Positions 1 through 6,901 of a DNA stretch of 17,439 nucleotides are shown here, piece by piece. A program made the translations under genes and the position numbers. The stretch covers positions 72,157 to 89,595 of the forward strand of contig DCDL01000056.1 of assembly GCA_002316385.1 (NCBI GenBank), given 5' to 3'. Below the pieces are notes generated by a model, which saw only the letters and a list, made by a program, of their open reading frames with translations, did not search any database and was not told where the DNA came from. The first letter of the stretch is position 1. Each line of letters starts with the position of its first letter. The stretch comes from Clostridium sp. UBA1056 (GTDB lineage Bacteria; Bacillota; Clostridia; Clostridiales; Clostridiaceae).

Positions 1-10
1 GAGCGTTAAT

Positions 11-61
11 AATATAAGTGCTCCTCCAATATTTATTTAGATTAGCTTTTTTGAAAAAGCC
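11..61. repeat. Dispersed 51-bp intergenic repeat, copy 1
   Basis: This stretch matches 14472-14523 in the same orientation at about 45 of 52 aligned positions with one gap. The best-conserved blocks are the first 12 bases (AATATAAGTGCT) and a 17-base block (ATTTATTTAGATTAGCT). The right end is a small inverted repeat, GCTTTTT then AAAAAGC. It lies just past the exporter operon terminator and upstream of whatever minus-strand gene lies left of the window. Its function is unknown. It could be a short mobile repeat, a small RNA segment or a conserved promoter-proximal element. Confidence 0.7.
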
Positions 62-106
62 ACTATAGAACATTTTAAAAAGTTATAAAGTAAGCTATTT
101 ATATAT

Positions 107-136
107 AAAAAACGCCTCTTAAAAGAGACGTTTTTT
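107..136 (-). terminator. Rho-independent terminator of the ABC exporter operon
   Basis: Arms 107-120 and 123-136 pair almost perfectly (AAAAAACG.CTCTT type). The single non-match becomes a G-U pair in minus-strand RNA, and the 3' arm ends in six T. It sits 9 bp beyond the stop codon of the downstream exporter gene. The A/T flanks would let it also work in the other direction. Confidence 0.9.
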
Positions 137-144
137 AATAATAT

Positions 145-1932
145 TTAACTACTTATTTCTTCTTTATTTCTAAATTGGCTATTATAAAGTTTTTCATAGA
201 AACCACCCTTTGCCATTAGTTCTTCATGATTTCCTTGCTCAATAATATTCCCTTCATCTATAACTAAAATTAAATCTGCATTACGAATAGTTGAAAGTCT
301 GTGGGCGATAACAAAACTTGTTCTTCCCTTCATTATATTTTGCATAGCTTTTTGAAGTAATAGCTCTAGTCTAGTATCTACAGAACTTGTTGCTTCATCT
401 AATATTAGTATAGCTGGATCTGATATTATAGCTCTAGCAATAGTTAATAGCTGCTTTTCACCTTGAGATATATTAGATGCTTCTTCATTTAAAAACATGT
501 TATATCCATCAGGAAGAGTTTTTATAAAGTGATGTACATTAGCTACCTTAGCAGCTTCTATTATTTCCTCTTTAGTAGCATCAAATCTACCATACTTTAT
601 ATTATCGTAAATTGTACCATTATATAGCCATGTATCTTGAAGTACCATTCCAAAGATTGAACGCAAATCTTCTCTCTTCATGTCTCTAATGTCTACTCCA
701 TCTATCTTTATAGCTCCACCTTTGACATCATAAAATCTCATAAGTAAGTTTATAAGGGTAGTTTTACCTGCTCCTGTAGGGCCTACAATAGCAACCATTT
801 GTCCGCTCTTAACCTCTGCACTTAAGTCCTTTATTAGTGGTTTGTCATCACTATATCCAAACTTAACATGTTCAAAGGTAACATTACCACATGGATTTTC
901 TAATTTTATTGAATCCTCTTTATCTGGAATTTCCTCCTCTTCATTTAATATCTCAAATACACGATCTACTGCAGCAAAGGCTGATTGTATAGCTGAAGAT
1001 AACTGTGTTACTTGAGAAAGAGGTTGGTTTATCTGCCATATATAACGAATAAATGCTTGTAGATTCCCTACAGTAATGACACCGGCTATAGCATTAATTG
1101 CACCTAATACTCCAATGGCTGCAATTCCTAAATAACTTACTAAAGAAACTAGGGGTGACATTATACTTGATATAAATTGAGCTCTAAATCCGGTACTACA
1201 AAGTTCCTGATTAATATCTCCAAATTCTCTTATAGCATCTTCTTGCTTTCCATATAGTTTTATCTCATTAAAGCCAGTGTACATCTCCTGAACCTTACCA
1301 TTTAGGTTTCCTAAAGCCTTTTGTTGATTATAAAACAGTTTCTGAGATCTAACAACTATAAATCTAGATATAATATAGCTTATAGGTATTATAAGTATAG
1401 CGACTAATGCCATTGTCACATTTATTGTAAACATCATTATTACGGCTAAAGTTAATGAGAGGACCGCATTAACTACTTGAACAAAACTTTGCTGCAATGC
1501 ATTAGATATGGTATCTATATCATTTGTAATACGACTTAATATATCTCCATAACTATTTTTATCAAAATAACTTACTGGTAATCTCCTAATTTTATCTTGA
1601 ACAGTATTTCTTAAGTCTCTCATGGTATTTTGAATTGCATTAGTTAATAGAAAGCTAGCTGTATAGGTTGATGCTGTACCTCCTATATATATGAATGCTA
1701 AGACTATCAGTATTTTTATTATATAATCAAAGTCTACTGAAGCTCCTGCTATTCCCTTAGCCATATCAAAGGCATCTTTAGTAAGCTGAGTTATAATTAA
1801 ACCTTCGGTCATAGGCGCGAGGGCAGTAAAAATTGCTGCTATAATTACAAATATTATGGCACCTATAAATGGCCACTTATAAGGTTTCACAAATGGAGAA
1901 ATTTTATTTATTGTACTTTTAATATTTTTCAT
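145..1932 (-). CDS. Heterodimeric ABC exporter subunit with the catalytic ATPase site
   Basis: This is a 595-residue half-transporter: an exporter-type membrane domain (about residues 15-320, six predicted helices) followed by a nucleotide-binding domain. Walker A is GPTGAGKT at 384-391, Walker B ends LDE with the catalytic Glu at 513, and the H-loop His is 544. The signature motif is unusual, ISQGE at 488-492 instead of LSGGQ. Its neighbour has the reverse pattern: normal signature, degenerate Walker B and H-loop. Established work on heterodimeric exporters (BmrCD, LmrCD, TM287/288) shows such pairs form one consensus and one degenerate ATP site, with this subunit supplying the catalytic Walker motifs. 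The start overlaps the upstream stop by one base (TAATG) and has an internal AAAGGAGG site at 1943-1950, so expression is coupled. Substrate cannot be read from sequence; multidrug, lipid or peptide export are all possible. Confidence 0.92.
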   Translation of the reverse strand: MKNIKSTINKISPFVKPYKWPFIGAIIFVIIAAIFTALAPMTEGLIITQLTKDAFDMAKGIAGASVDFDYIIKILIVLAFIYIGGTASTYTASFLLTNAIQNTMRDLRNTVQDKIRRLPVSYFDKNSYGDILSRITNDIDTISNALQQSFVQVVNAVLSLTLAVIMMFTINVTMALVAILIIPISYIISRFIVVRSQKLFYNQQKALGNLNGKVQEMYTGFNEIKLYGKQEDAIREFGDINQELCSTGFRAQFISSIMSPLVSLVSYLGIAAIGVLGAINAIAGVITVGNLQAFIRYIWQINQPLSQVTQLSSAIQSAFAAVDRVFEILNEEEEIPDKEDSIKLENPCGNVTFEHVKFGYSDDKPLIKDLSAEVKSGQMVAIVGPTGAGKTTLINLLMRFYDVKGGAIKIDGVDIRDMKREDLRSIFGMVLQDTWLYNGTIYDNIKYGRFDATKEEIIEAAKVANVHHFIKTLPDGYNMFLNEEASNISQGEKQLLTIARAIISDPAILILDEATSSVDTRLELLLQKAMQNIMKGRTSFVIAHRLSTIRNADLILVIDEGNIIEQGNHEELMAKGGFYEKLYNSQFRNKEEISS

Positions 1933-3659
1933 TATGCTAATTCCTCCTTTGTTAATTGTGATGATGCTATTTCTTTGTATATATCACAATTTCTAAGTAG
2001 TTCTTTATGAGTTCCTACGCCAACTACTTCGCCTTCATTTAATACTATAATTTTATTAGCATCCATAATAGAACTTATCCTTTGAGCAACTATTAAAACT
2101 ACTGAATTCTTAGTTTCTTTTTTAAGCTTACCTCTAAGTATTGCATCTGTTTTAAAATCTAAGGCAGAGAAGCTATCATCAAAGATATATATTTCAGGTC
2201 GTCTTATTATAGCTCTAGCAATAGATATTCTTTGCTTTTGACCTCCAGATACATTAGCTCCACCTTCACTTATTAGTTCTTCAAATTTATTAGGCTTTTT
2301 AATTATGAAATCATAGGCCTGTGCTATCTTTGAAGAATATTCAACCTCTTCTGTAGTAGCTTTCTTTTTACCAAATCTGATATTAGTCTCTATACTTCCT
2401 GTAAATAATCTGGTCTTTTGAGGAATAAACCCCAGCTTTTTACGCAAAGATTTCAAATCATATTCTCTAACATCTATTCCATCTATCTTTATGCTTCCTT
2501 CAGTAACATCATAAAATCTAGGAATTAGGTTTATCAATGTGCTCTTTCCACTACCAGTACTTCCTATAAATGCAATGGTTTCTCCTTTTTTAGCTTTAAA
2601 TGAAATATCTTTAAGAACAGGCTCCTCCCCATCTGGGTAAGTAAATGTAACTTTATCAAATTCTACAGTTCCTTCATTATTACTTTTCTTGATTCCATTC
2701 TCTGGATTCTTAATAATAGGTTTAGCATCTAATAACTCTTGTATTCTATTAGCCGAAACTTGTGCTTTTGGATACATAATAAATACAGTTGAAAATAACA
2801 TAAGTGAAAACATAGCATGGAATAAGTACTCTATAAAAGCAACTAAGTGTCCAACTTGAAGAGTTCCCACATTTATCATGTTACTAGAAATCCAAAATAT
2901 GGCTATGACTGCTAAATTAAGTATTAAGAAGAAGCTTGGCTGAGATATAGACATAAGCTTGAAAAGCTTCCTTGAAATCTGAGTATAGTCCTTATTGGTT
3001 TCGGCAAATCTTTCGCTTTCATGATCATCATTACCGAAGGCTCTTATTACCCTTATTCCTGTAAGATTTTCTCTAGATATTCTGTTTAATTTATCTAAAT
3101 TTTTCTGTTGAATCTCTGACCAAGGATGAGAAATTTTAGCTATTATGAATACACCAATAATTATAAATGGTAATGTAACAGCTAATATACTTGATAAGGA
3201 TGAACTTGTTTTAAGTATCATCACTAAGCTTACTATAAACATTACTGGCGTAATCAAGGCTAATCTCAGTAATATATTTATAAATTGCATTACTTGGAAT
3301 GCATCATTAGTGGTTCTAGTAATCATTGATGATATACCAAATCTATCATATTCACTATGAGAAAACTCTTGTGATTTCTTAAATATATCGTTTCTGATAT
3401 CTCTAGTTATACTAGTAGATATTTTAGATGAACAATACCCTAATAAAATTGTTCCTAAAACACCTATTATAGAAATAACTACAATTATGAGTCCCATGGT
3501 TTTTATATAATTTATATCGCTATTAGCTATTCCCTTATCAATAACTCTAGCCATTATAGTTGGAATACCTAATTCAACTAGAATAAAACCAAATACTGAT
3601 ATGACATTAATCATAAAAAGTAGTTTATAATTTTTTAAATACTTTAAAATTAACTTCAT
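1932..3659 (-). CDS. Heterodimeric ABC exporter subunit with a degenerate ATPase site
   Basis: This is a 575-residue half-transporter: a six-helix membrane domain (about residues 10-300) then a nucleotide-binding domain. Walker A is GSTGSGKS at 366-373 and the signature is a canonical VSGGQ at 470-474. Walker B reads FDD, so Asp495 stands where the catalytic Glu normally is, and the H-loop His is replaced by Gln526 (AQR instead of AHR). Both substitutions mark the non-hydrolysing site of asymmetric exporters. It is the first gene of a two-gene operon with the 595-residue partner, separated by a one-base stop/start overlap. The start is supported by GGGGGAGC seven bases before the ATG. I see no convincing promoter nearby. 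The 560-bp upstream gap contains two copies of an 11-bp sequence (3727-3737, 3922-3932) that might matter for regulation. Confidence 0.92.
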   Translation of the reverse strand: MKLILKYLKNYKLLFMINVISVFGFILVELGIPTIMARVIDKGIANSDINYIKTMGLIIVVISIIGVLGTILLGYCSSKISTSITRDIRNDIFKKSQEFSHSEYDRFGISSMITRTTNDAFQVMQFINILLRLALITPVMFIVSLVMILKTSSSLSSILAVTLPFIIIGVFIIAKISHPWSEIQQKNLDKLNRISRENLTGIRVIRAFGNDDHESERFAETNKDYTQISRKLFKLMSISQPSFFLILNLAVIAIFWISSNMINVGTLQVGHLVAFIEYLFHAMFSLMLFSTVFIMYPKAQVSANRIQELLDAKPIIKNPENGIKKSNNEGTVEFDKVTFTYPDGEEPVLKDISFKAKKGETIAFIGSTGSGKSTLINLIPRFYDVTEGSIKIDGIDVREYDLKSLRKKLGFIPQKTRLFTGSIETNIRFGKKKATTEEVEYSSKIAQAYDFIIKKPNKFEELISEGGANVSGGQKQRISIARAIIRRPEIYIFDDSFSALDFKTDAILRGKLKKETKNSVVLIVAQRISSIMDANKIIVLNEGEVVGVGTHKELLRNCDIYKEIASSQLTKEELA

Positions 3660-3726
3660 TATATAGCTCCCCCTTTGTAAGTATTTTTATATATAAGTTT
3701 TATTAAAGTTTCTACATTAAATTTGC

Positions 3727-3932
3727 TTACAATCCTAGATTACACTAAGACATATTAATGAATTTTATTTATTGGAACTTATATATCAATGTTTCTATAT
3801 ATCAATAATATCAACTAATATAAAATCATTTATATTTAAAATTAATAATTTACAAATTGTTTTTATTATCTAACACCATTAGAATATGATAATTATAGTT
3901 AAACTATGCAGTTAATTTAATTTACAATCCTA
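3727..3932. repeat. Separated 11-bp direct repeat (TTACAATCCTA)
   Basis: Identical 11-mers occur at 3727-3737 and 3922-3932, 195 bp apart and in the same orientation, upstream of the exporter operon. On the transcribed strand each reads TAGGATTGTAA. In an AT-rich gap of this size an 11-mer containing a CC dinucleotide is only mildly unlikely by chance, so a regulatory role is speculative. Confidence 0.3.
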
Positions 3933-4018
3933 AACACAATCACATGAAAATTTACTAAAATTCAATTGAAGTAATCCAATAAAATAGATAAATCTCAAGT
4001 CATATAATTAAATTTTAA

Positions 4019-4147
4019 TTTAGTATTTTGTTGAAAATACTTCATAATGATAATGGGATATCCCCTAAGAAGAGAGTCAAGGATAATTTAAGAGAAAACA
4101 CAAAAGAAGTGATTAGATTTATAGAAATAATTTCACACTCTCGATAA
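4019..4147 (+). pseudogene. Possible remnant of an unidentified plus-strand gene
   Basis: A plus-strand frame is open from just after a TAA at 4016 to a TAA at 4145-4147. It encodes about 42 residues, including the hydrophilic run SPKKRVKDNLRENTKEVIRF. The segment is purine-rich on the plus strand and less AT-rich than its surroundings, as the real plus-strand ferritin gene is, so it looks like coding DNA. There is no ATG in frame and no Shine-Dalgarno site. A TTG at 4031 could only start a 38-residue peptide. It could be the tail of a decayed gene or a chance reading frame. I do not recognise the family. Confidence 0.35.
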
Positions 4148-4153
4148 AATTAA

Positions 4154-4189
4154 GCTTCCTATAACAAGTGTAAAACTGTTACAGAAAGC
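4154..4189 (-). terminator. Probable terminator of the reductase-glutaredoxin operon
   Basis: Arms 4154-4168 and 4176-4189 pair over about 13 positions with two mismatches that are largely G-U tolerant (GCTT.CT.TAACA pattern), with a short loop. Minus-strand RNA then runs into TTAATTTTAT, a weak T tract. It lies 29 bp beyond the stop of the glutaredoxin-like gene, the expected place for the operon end. Confidence 0.6.
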
Positions 4190-4217
4190 CTAAATAATTG
4201 ATTGCAATATTTTATTA

Positions 4218-4448
4218 TTACATTTCCTTTATAGCATTGTCTATTTCTGCTTTTTTAAATCCTACAATTATTCTATCATTTACAGTCATAACTGGTACTG
4301 TCATTTGTCCTGACACTTTTATAACCTCATCTCTTTTTTCTTTAGAATCTGCCACTATTATTTCTTCGAATTCTACACTCTGTTTATCTAAATATTTTTT
4401 TAGTTTAACACACTCCGGACACCATTCTACTGAATATACCTTTACCAT
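4218..4448 (-). CDS. Glutaredoxin-like (NrdH/Cp9-type) thiol-disulfide carrier
   Basis: This is a 76-residue protein with a thioredoxin-fold core. The active site is WCPEC (Cys10 and Cys13) near the N-terminus, and the cis-proline motif is TVPV around residues 50-53, typical of glutaredoxin/NrdH-type proteins. It would carry electrons as a dithiol. The gene starts 30 bp after the stop of the reductase-like gene and has its own GGGAGG site seven bases before the ATG, so the two form an operon. In Clostridium pasteurianum a small glutaredoxin homologue (Cp9) works with a thioredoxin-reductase-like protein (Cp34) to reduce the peroxiredoxin AhpC. The same arrangement here makes a similar job likely, though no peroxiredoxin gene is in the window. 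Ribonucleotide reductase reduction, as for classical NrdH, is an alternative. Confidence 0.85.
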   Translation of the reverse strand: MVKVYSVEWCPECVKLKKYLDKQSVEFEEIIVADSKEKRDEVIKVSGQMTVPVMTVNDRIIVGFKKAEIDNAIKEM

Positions 4449-4478
4449 TTTTATTCCTCCCTTGTACTCTTACATTAA

Positions 4479-5411
4479 TCATTTGTTGCTATTTATATAT
4501 CTTTCTGCTTGTAAAGCCGCTATGGTTCCATCAGCTACAGCAGTAGTTATTTGTCTAAATTCCTTTACTCTTACATCACCTGCCACAAATACACCTCTAA
4601 CATTAGTTTCCATACCTTCATTAGCAAGAATGTACCCTTTATTATCTAAATTTATATATTCATTAAACATATCTGTTTTAGGTTCAGTTCCTATATATCC
4701 AAACACTGCTTTAACTGAAACTTTTTTTTCTTCACCAGTTTTAGTGTTCTTTACTATAGCTTTATCTACAAATCCATCTCCATCTACATTTACTAAATCC
4801 CAATTATACATGATTTCTATGTTAGGTGTGTTTTTCACTTCTTCTATTGTCTTTGCCTCTCCTTTAAAGTAATCATGTCTTCTTATAATTATCACTTTCT
4901 TAGCAAATTTAGCTAAAAACATAGATTCCTCTAAAGCAGCATTGCCTCCACCTACTACAGCTACAACTTCATCCTTATATATGGCTCCATCGCATACTGC
5001 ACAATAATGAATACCCTTTCCTTCATAGGTTTTCTCATCAGGTATAGATAATTTTACTGGTGTAGCACCTGTTGCAATTATTACTGCTTTAGGTTTATAT
5101 ATATAGTCTCCTGTCTCAACTATTTTTTCTTCATCTTTTAAAACTACTTTTTCTATGAAATCAAATTCATCAACTATAGCACCTAGAGCTTCAGCTTGTT
5201 CTTGAATTCTATCTCCTAATTCATTTCCCTTTATTATTTTAAATCCTGGATAATTTTCTATGGTATAACTTGATCTTACTTGACCACCTATTATATCTTT
5301 TTCTAAAACTAAAGTCTCTAAATTAGCTCTTGAAGCATATATGGCTGCTGTTAGCCCTGCTGGTCCTGCACCAATAATTATAAGATCAATTTCTTTAATT
5401 TCTTTTCCCAT
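4479..5411 (-). CDS. Thioredoxin-reductase-like flavoprotein (Cp34-type)
   Basis: This is a 310-residue low-molecular-weight thioredoxin reductase family protein. The FAD-binding GxGPAG motif is near residue 14. The redox centre is CAVC (Cys137 and Cys140), and a second dinucleotide fold follows with GGGNAALEE from about residue 154. The usual NADPH-phosphate motif HRRxxxR is altered to RRHDYFK around residues 177-183, which fits NADH use or loosened coenzyme choice. C. pasteurianum Cp34 is an NADH-dependent member that works with a glutaredoxin partner. I placed the start at ATG 5411, eight bases after GGGAGG. An upstream in-frame GTG at 5420 overlaps that site and is unlikely. It is followed 30 bp later by the glutaredoxin-like gene, probably its electron acceptor. 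A ferredoxin-dependent variant cannot be fully excluded. Confidence 0.9.
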   Translation of the reverse strand: MGKEIKEIDLIIIGAGPAGLTAAIYASRANLETLVLEKDIIGGQVRSSYTIENYPGFKIIKGNELGDRIQEQAEALGAIVDEFDFIEKVVLKDEEKIVETGDYIYKPKAVIIATGATPVKLSIPDEKTYEGKGIHYCAVCDGAIYKDEVVAVVGGGNAALEESMFLAKFAKKVIIIRRHDYFKGEAKTIEEVKNTPNIEIMYNWDLVNVDGDGFVDKAIVKNTKTGEEKKVSVKAVFGYIGTEPKTDMFNEYINLDNKGYILANEGMETNVRGVFVAGDVRVKEFRQITTAVADGTIAALQAERYINSNK

Positions 5412-5472
5412 AGATTTCACCTCCCATAAATTGCACTTAATTACTTATAACAAAATTTAATTTTATACAATT

Positions 5473-5501
5473 AATATACCTTCTCAATTAAATTAGTGCA
5501 A
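5473..5501 (-). promoter_or_regulatory. Sigma-A-type promoter of the reductase operon
   Basis: On the minus strand TTGCAC (5496-5501) and TATATT (5473-5478) are separated by exactly 17 bp, close to the consensus vegetative promoter. It lies about 60 bp upstream of the ATG at 5411. Confidence 0.7.
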
Positions 5502-5502
5502 T

Positions 5503-5522
5503 TAGTTACTTTTAAGTAACTA
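5503..5522. promoter_or_regulatory. Perfect 20-bp palindrome abutting the -35 box: candidate operator
   Basis: Nine-base arms (TAGTTACTT and AAGTAACTA) flank a two-base centre with no mismatch. It sits one base upstream of the -35 hexamer of the reductase operon promoter. Minus-strand RNA has no T tract after it, so an operator is more likely than a terminator of the upstream DUF503 gene. The binding protein is unknown; a winged-helix repressor or activator of the HxlR or MarR kind would bind such a site. Confidence 0.5.
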
Positions 5523-5615
5523 GTGCTTATATTTTTAATTTTTCTTTCATAGTATTATAATTTTCGCCTTAAAAATACATTCTAAAATTTTTTATTTAAA
5601 TAAATTAGCCTTATA

Positions 5616-5903
5616 TTAAAATATATCTTCTTCAGTCTCTACTTTAATTATTTCTGCGTCTGTATTCTCTTCTATAAAACTTATTATGCTCTCTATAGTA
5701 GAATCAACTTGAGCTGAGCTACCACAAACCCCAGTAATCCCTATAACTAATGTTTGATGTATATCTTGTTCATCCACTTCTCCAACAGAAATATTAAACT
5801 TATTTTTCAATCTTTGCATTAAGCTTTTTATAACCATTCGCTTTTCCTTTAAAGAGTGTACCCAGCTAGCTCTTAAGGTTACACGCATAAGTAGTATCTT
5901 CAT
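5616..5903 (-). CDS. DUF503 (YlxP-like) small protein
   Basis: This is a 95-residue protein matching the DUF503 family by length and by its N-terminal pattern: a short beta strand followed by HSLKEKRMVIKSL, the region I recognise most readily. The middle reads VGEVDEQDIHQTLVIGI, also family-like. The biochemical role of DUF503 is not well established. Relatives are often found in the nusA-infB-rbfA ribosome/translation cluster, but here the gene stands alone between the reductase operon and the ferritin. A GGAG site nine bases before the ATG supports the start. I see no clear terminator after the stop; the 18-20 bp palindrome 95 bp downstream has no T tract. Neighbours give no strong functional clue. 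Confidence 0.85.
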   Translation of the reverse strand: MKILLMRVTLRASWVHSLKEKRMVIKSLMQRLKNKFNISVGEVDEQDIHQTLVIGITGVCGSSAQVDSTIESIISFIEENTDAEIIKVETEEDIF

Positions 5904-6247
5904 ATATTTTCACTCCATTAATTTAATATCTTATGTTTTGTACTCTCTTATGAGATTATACTTCTTGTGAATAAAAAATACGAGATTAATATTTGAGGAA
6001 TGGGTATACTAATTGTATCTATGGTAAGCATTATATTCTTTAAGCTATATATGAAAGATTTTAAGTCTTTCAGTAATATATTTTTAAAGAAATTTACTTC
6101 CTGCAATATCTTAGAACTTTGTATATTTATTCCCATTATTAAACTATTTTAGTTATCTGATTTGGAGGTTTATTCAAAATCACGTAAAATACTGATAAAA
6201 CATTTAAATTATTATAATAAAATTAAAAATTATAAGGAGATACAATA
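5904..6247. other. 344-bp divergent gap between DUF503 and ferritin
   Basis: This divergent gap should hold promoters for both flanking genes. A TATAAT at 6213-6218 suits the ferritin and lies within the 12-bp palindrome TTATTATAATAA (6209-6220). A small hairpin with arms TGAAAGA and TCTTTCA lies near 6053-6073 but has no T tract. A 62-codon minus-strand reading frame (5948-6136) lacks a ribosome binding site and is not called as a gene. Confidence 0.5.
6213..6239 (+). promoter_or_regulatory. Ferritin -10 box and ribosome binding site
   Basis: TATAAT at 6213-6218 lies 35 bp before the ATG, and AAGGAG at 6234-6239 is eight bases before it. The -35 region is weak (TACTGA at 17-bp spacing), which would fit a regulated promoter. 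No convincing Fur or PerR box is visible. Confidence 0.5.
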
Positions 6248-6757
6248 ATGTTAAGCGAAAATTTACTTAAAAATCTTAATGACCAAGTTAACTTTGAATT
6301 TTATTCATCTTACACTTATCTAGCCATGGGTGCCTATGCTGAGTCAATTGATTTAAGTGGCTTTGCTAATTTCTTTAGAGTTCAAGCTCAAGAAGAATTA
6401 TTTCATGCCATGAAACTTTATGATTACATATTTCAAAAGAACGGTGTTGTCAAACTAGAAAGCATTGGAAAACCTAAATGTAACTACGAAAATATTGTAG
6501 ATGTATTTGAGAATGGTTACAATCACGAACAGCTAGTTACAAGTAGAATTTATAAGCTAGCGGATATTGCTTCTGAAGAAAAAGAGCATGCAACTATTAG
6601 TCTACTTAGATGGTTCATTGATGAGCAGGTTGAAGAAGAAAATAACTTTAATTCTCTTCTTAAAAAGATTAAAAGAGCTGAAAATAATCCAGCAGCTTTA
6701 TACATGTTAGATGAAGAGCTTGCTACAAGAGTGTTTACTCCACCCACAACAGCTTAA
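6248..6757 (+). CDS. ftnA: Non-heme bacterial ferritin
   Basis: This is a 169-residue ferritin, normal length for the family, that would assemble into a 24-subunit cage storing iron as ferric mineral in the cytoplasm. All ferroxidase residues line up with the E. coli FtnA numbering: Glu17, Glu50 and His53 (EELFH), Glu94, Gln127 and Glu130. It is therefore expected to oxidise ferrous iron actively. It is not bacterioferritin, since the length and motifs match FtnA-type proteins. It is the only plus-strand gene in the window, transcribed alone and convergent with pyruvate carboxylase, with which it shares a hairpin terminator at 6802-6843. Together with the nearby reductase-glutaredoxin pair it fits protection against iron-driven oxidative damage, but the genes are not in one operon. 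Confidence 0.95.
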   Translation: MLSENLLKNLNDQVNFEFYSSYTYLAMGAYAESIDLSGFANFFRVQAQEELFHAMKLYDYIFQKNGVVKLESIGKPKCNYENIVDVFENGYNHEQLVTSRIYKLADIASEEKEHATISLLRWFIDEQVEEENNFNSLLKKIKRAENNPAALYMLDEELATRVFTPPTTA

Positions 6758-6801
6758 TAGAATCATAATGACTTCAAAACATAGAAACTAAATAGTTATT
6801 A

Positions 6802-6843
6802 ATGAAAACCTTACTTAATATTTTTATTAAGTAAGGTTTTCAT
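6802..6843. terminator. Bidirectional terminator between ferritin and pyruvate carboxylase
   Basis: Perfect 19-bp arms lie at 6802-6820 and 6825-6843 with a TTTT loop. The outer part is ATGAAAACC paired with GGTTTTCAT, giving an A tract and T tract on either strand. It lies 45 bp after the ferritin stop and 59 bp after the pyruvate carboxylase stop, so it can end both convergent transcripts. Confidence 0.85.
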
Positions 6844-6901
6844 GTTCATAATATATTTTAATTTATTTATAGGCTATATATTTTACTAATAATTTAAAAT
6901 A

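Larger units (their letters stand above)
3660..4217. other. 558-bp gap upstream of the ABC exporter operon
   Basis: Very AT-rich. It holds a direct repeat TTACAATCCTA at 3727-3737 and 3922-3932, a coding-like plus-strand remnant (4019-4147) containing the perfect palindrome GGGATATCCC at 4055-4064, and the terminator of the reductase operon at 4154-4189. I find no intact gene with a ribosome binding site on either strand and no strong -35/-10 pair for the exporter. A TATAAT on the minus strand at 3892-3897 lacks a partner -35. Confidence 0.6.

Noticed and set aside
4046..4094. Possible 16-codon minus-strand leader peptide upstream of the exporter (MKYFQQNTKL...)
   Set aside because: The GGGG sequence that could act as ribosome binding site is about 18 bases from the ATG, too far for initiation, and no attenuator hairpin follows near it.
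4198..4872. 224-codon plus-strand reading frame
   Set aside because: It is the antisense of the glutaredoxin-like and reductase genes, which have clear motifs and ribosome binding sites.
5591..5604. AT-only palindrome TTTATTTAAATAAA after the DUF503 gene
   Set aside because: Composed only of A and T in AT-rich DNA, too weak for a terminator and easily due to chance.
5948..6136. 62-codon minus-strand reading frame between DUF503 and ferritin
   Set aside because: No Shine-Dalgarno site before the ATG, no recognisable family and a position inside a divergent promoter gap. I treat it as a chance ORF.
6209..6220. Possible PerR or Fur box over the ferritin -10
   Set aside because: The 12-bp palindrome TTATTATAATAA does not align well with the known PerR or Fur consensus and is expected by chance around a TATAAT.
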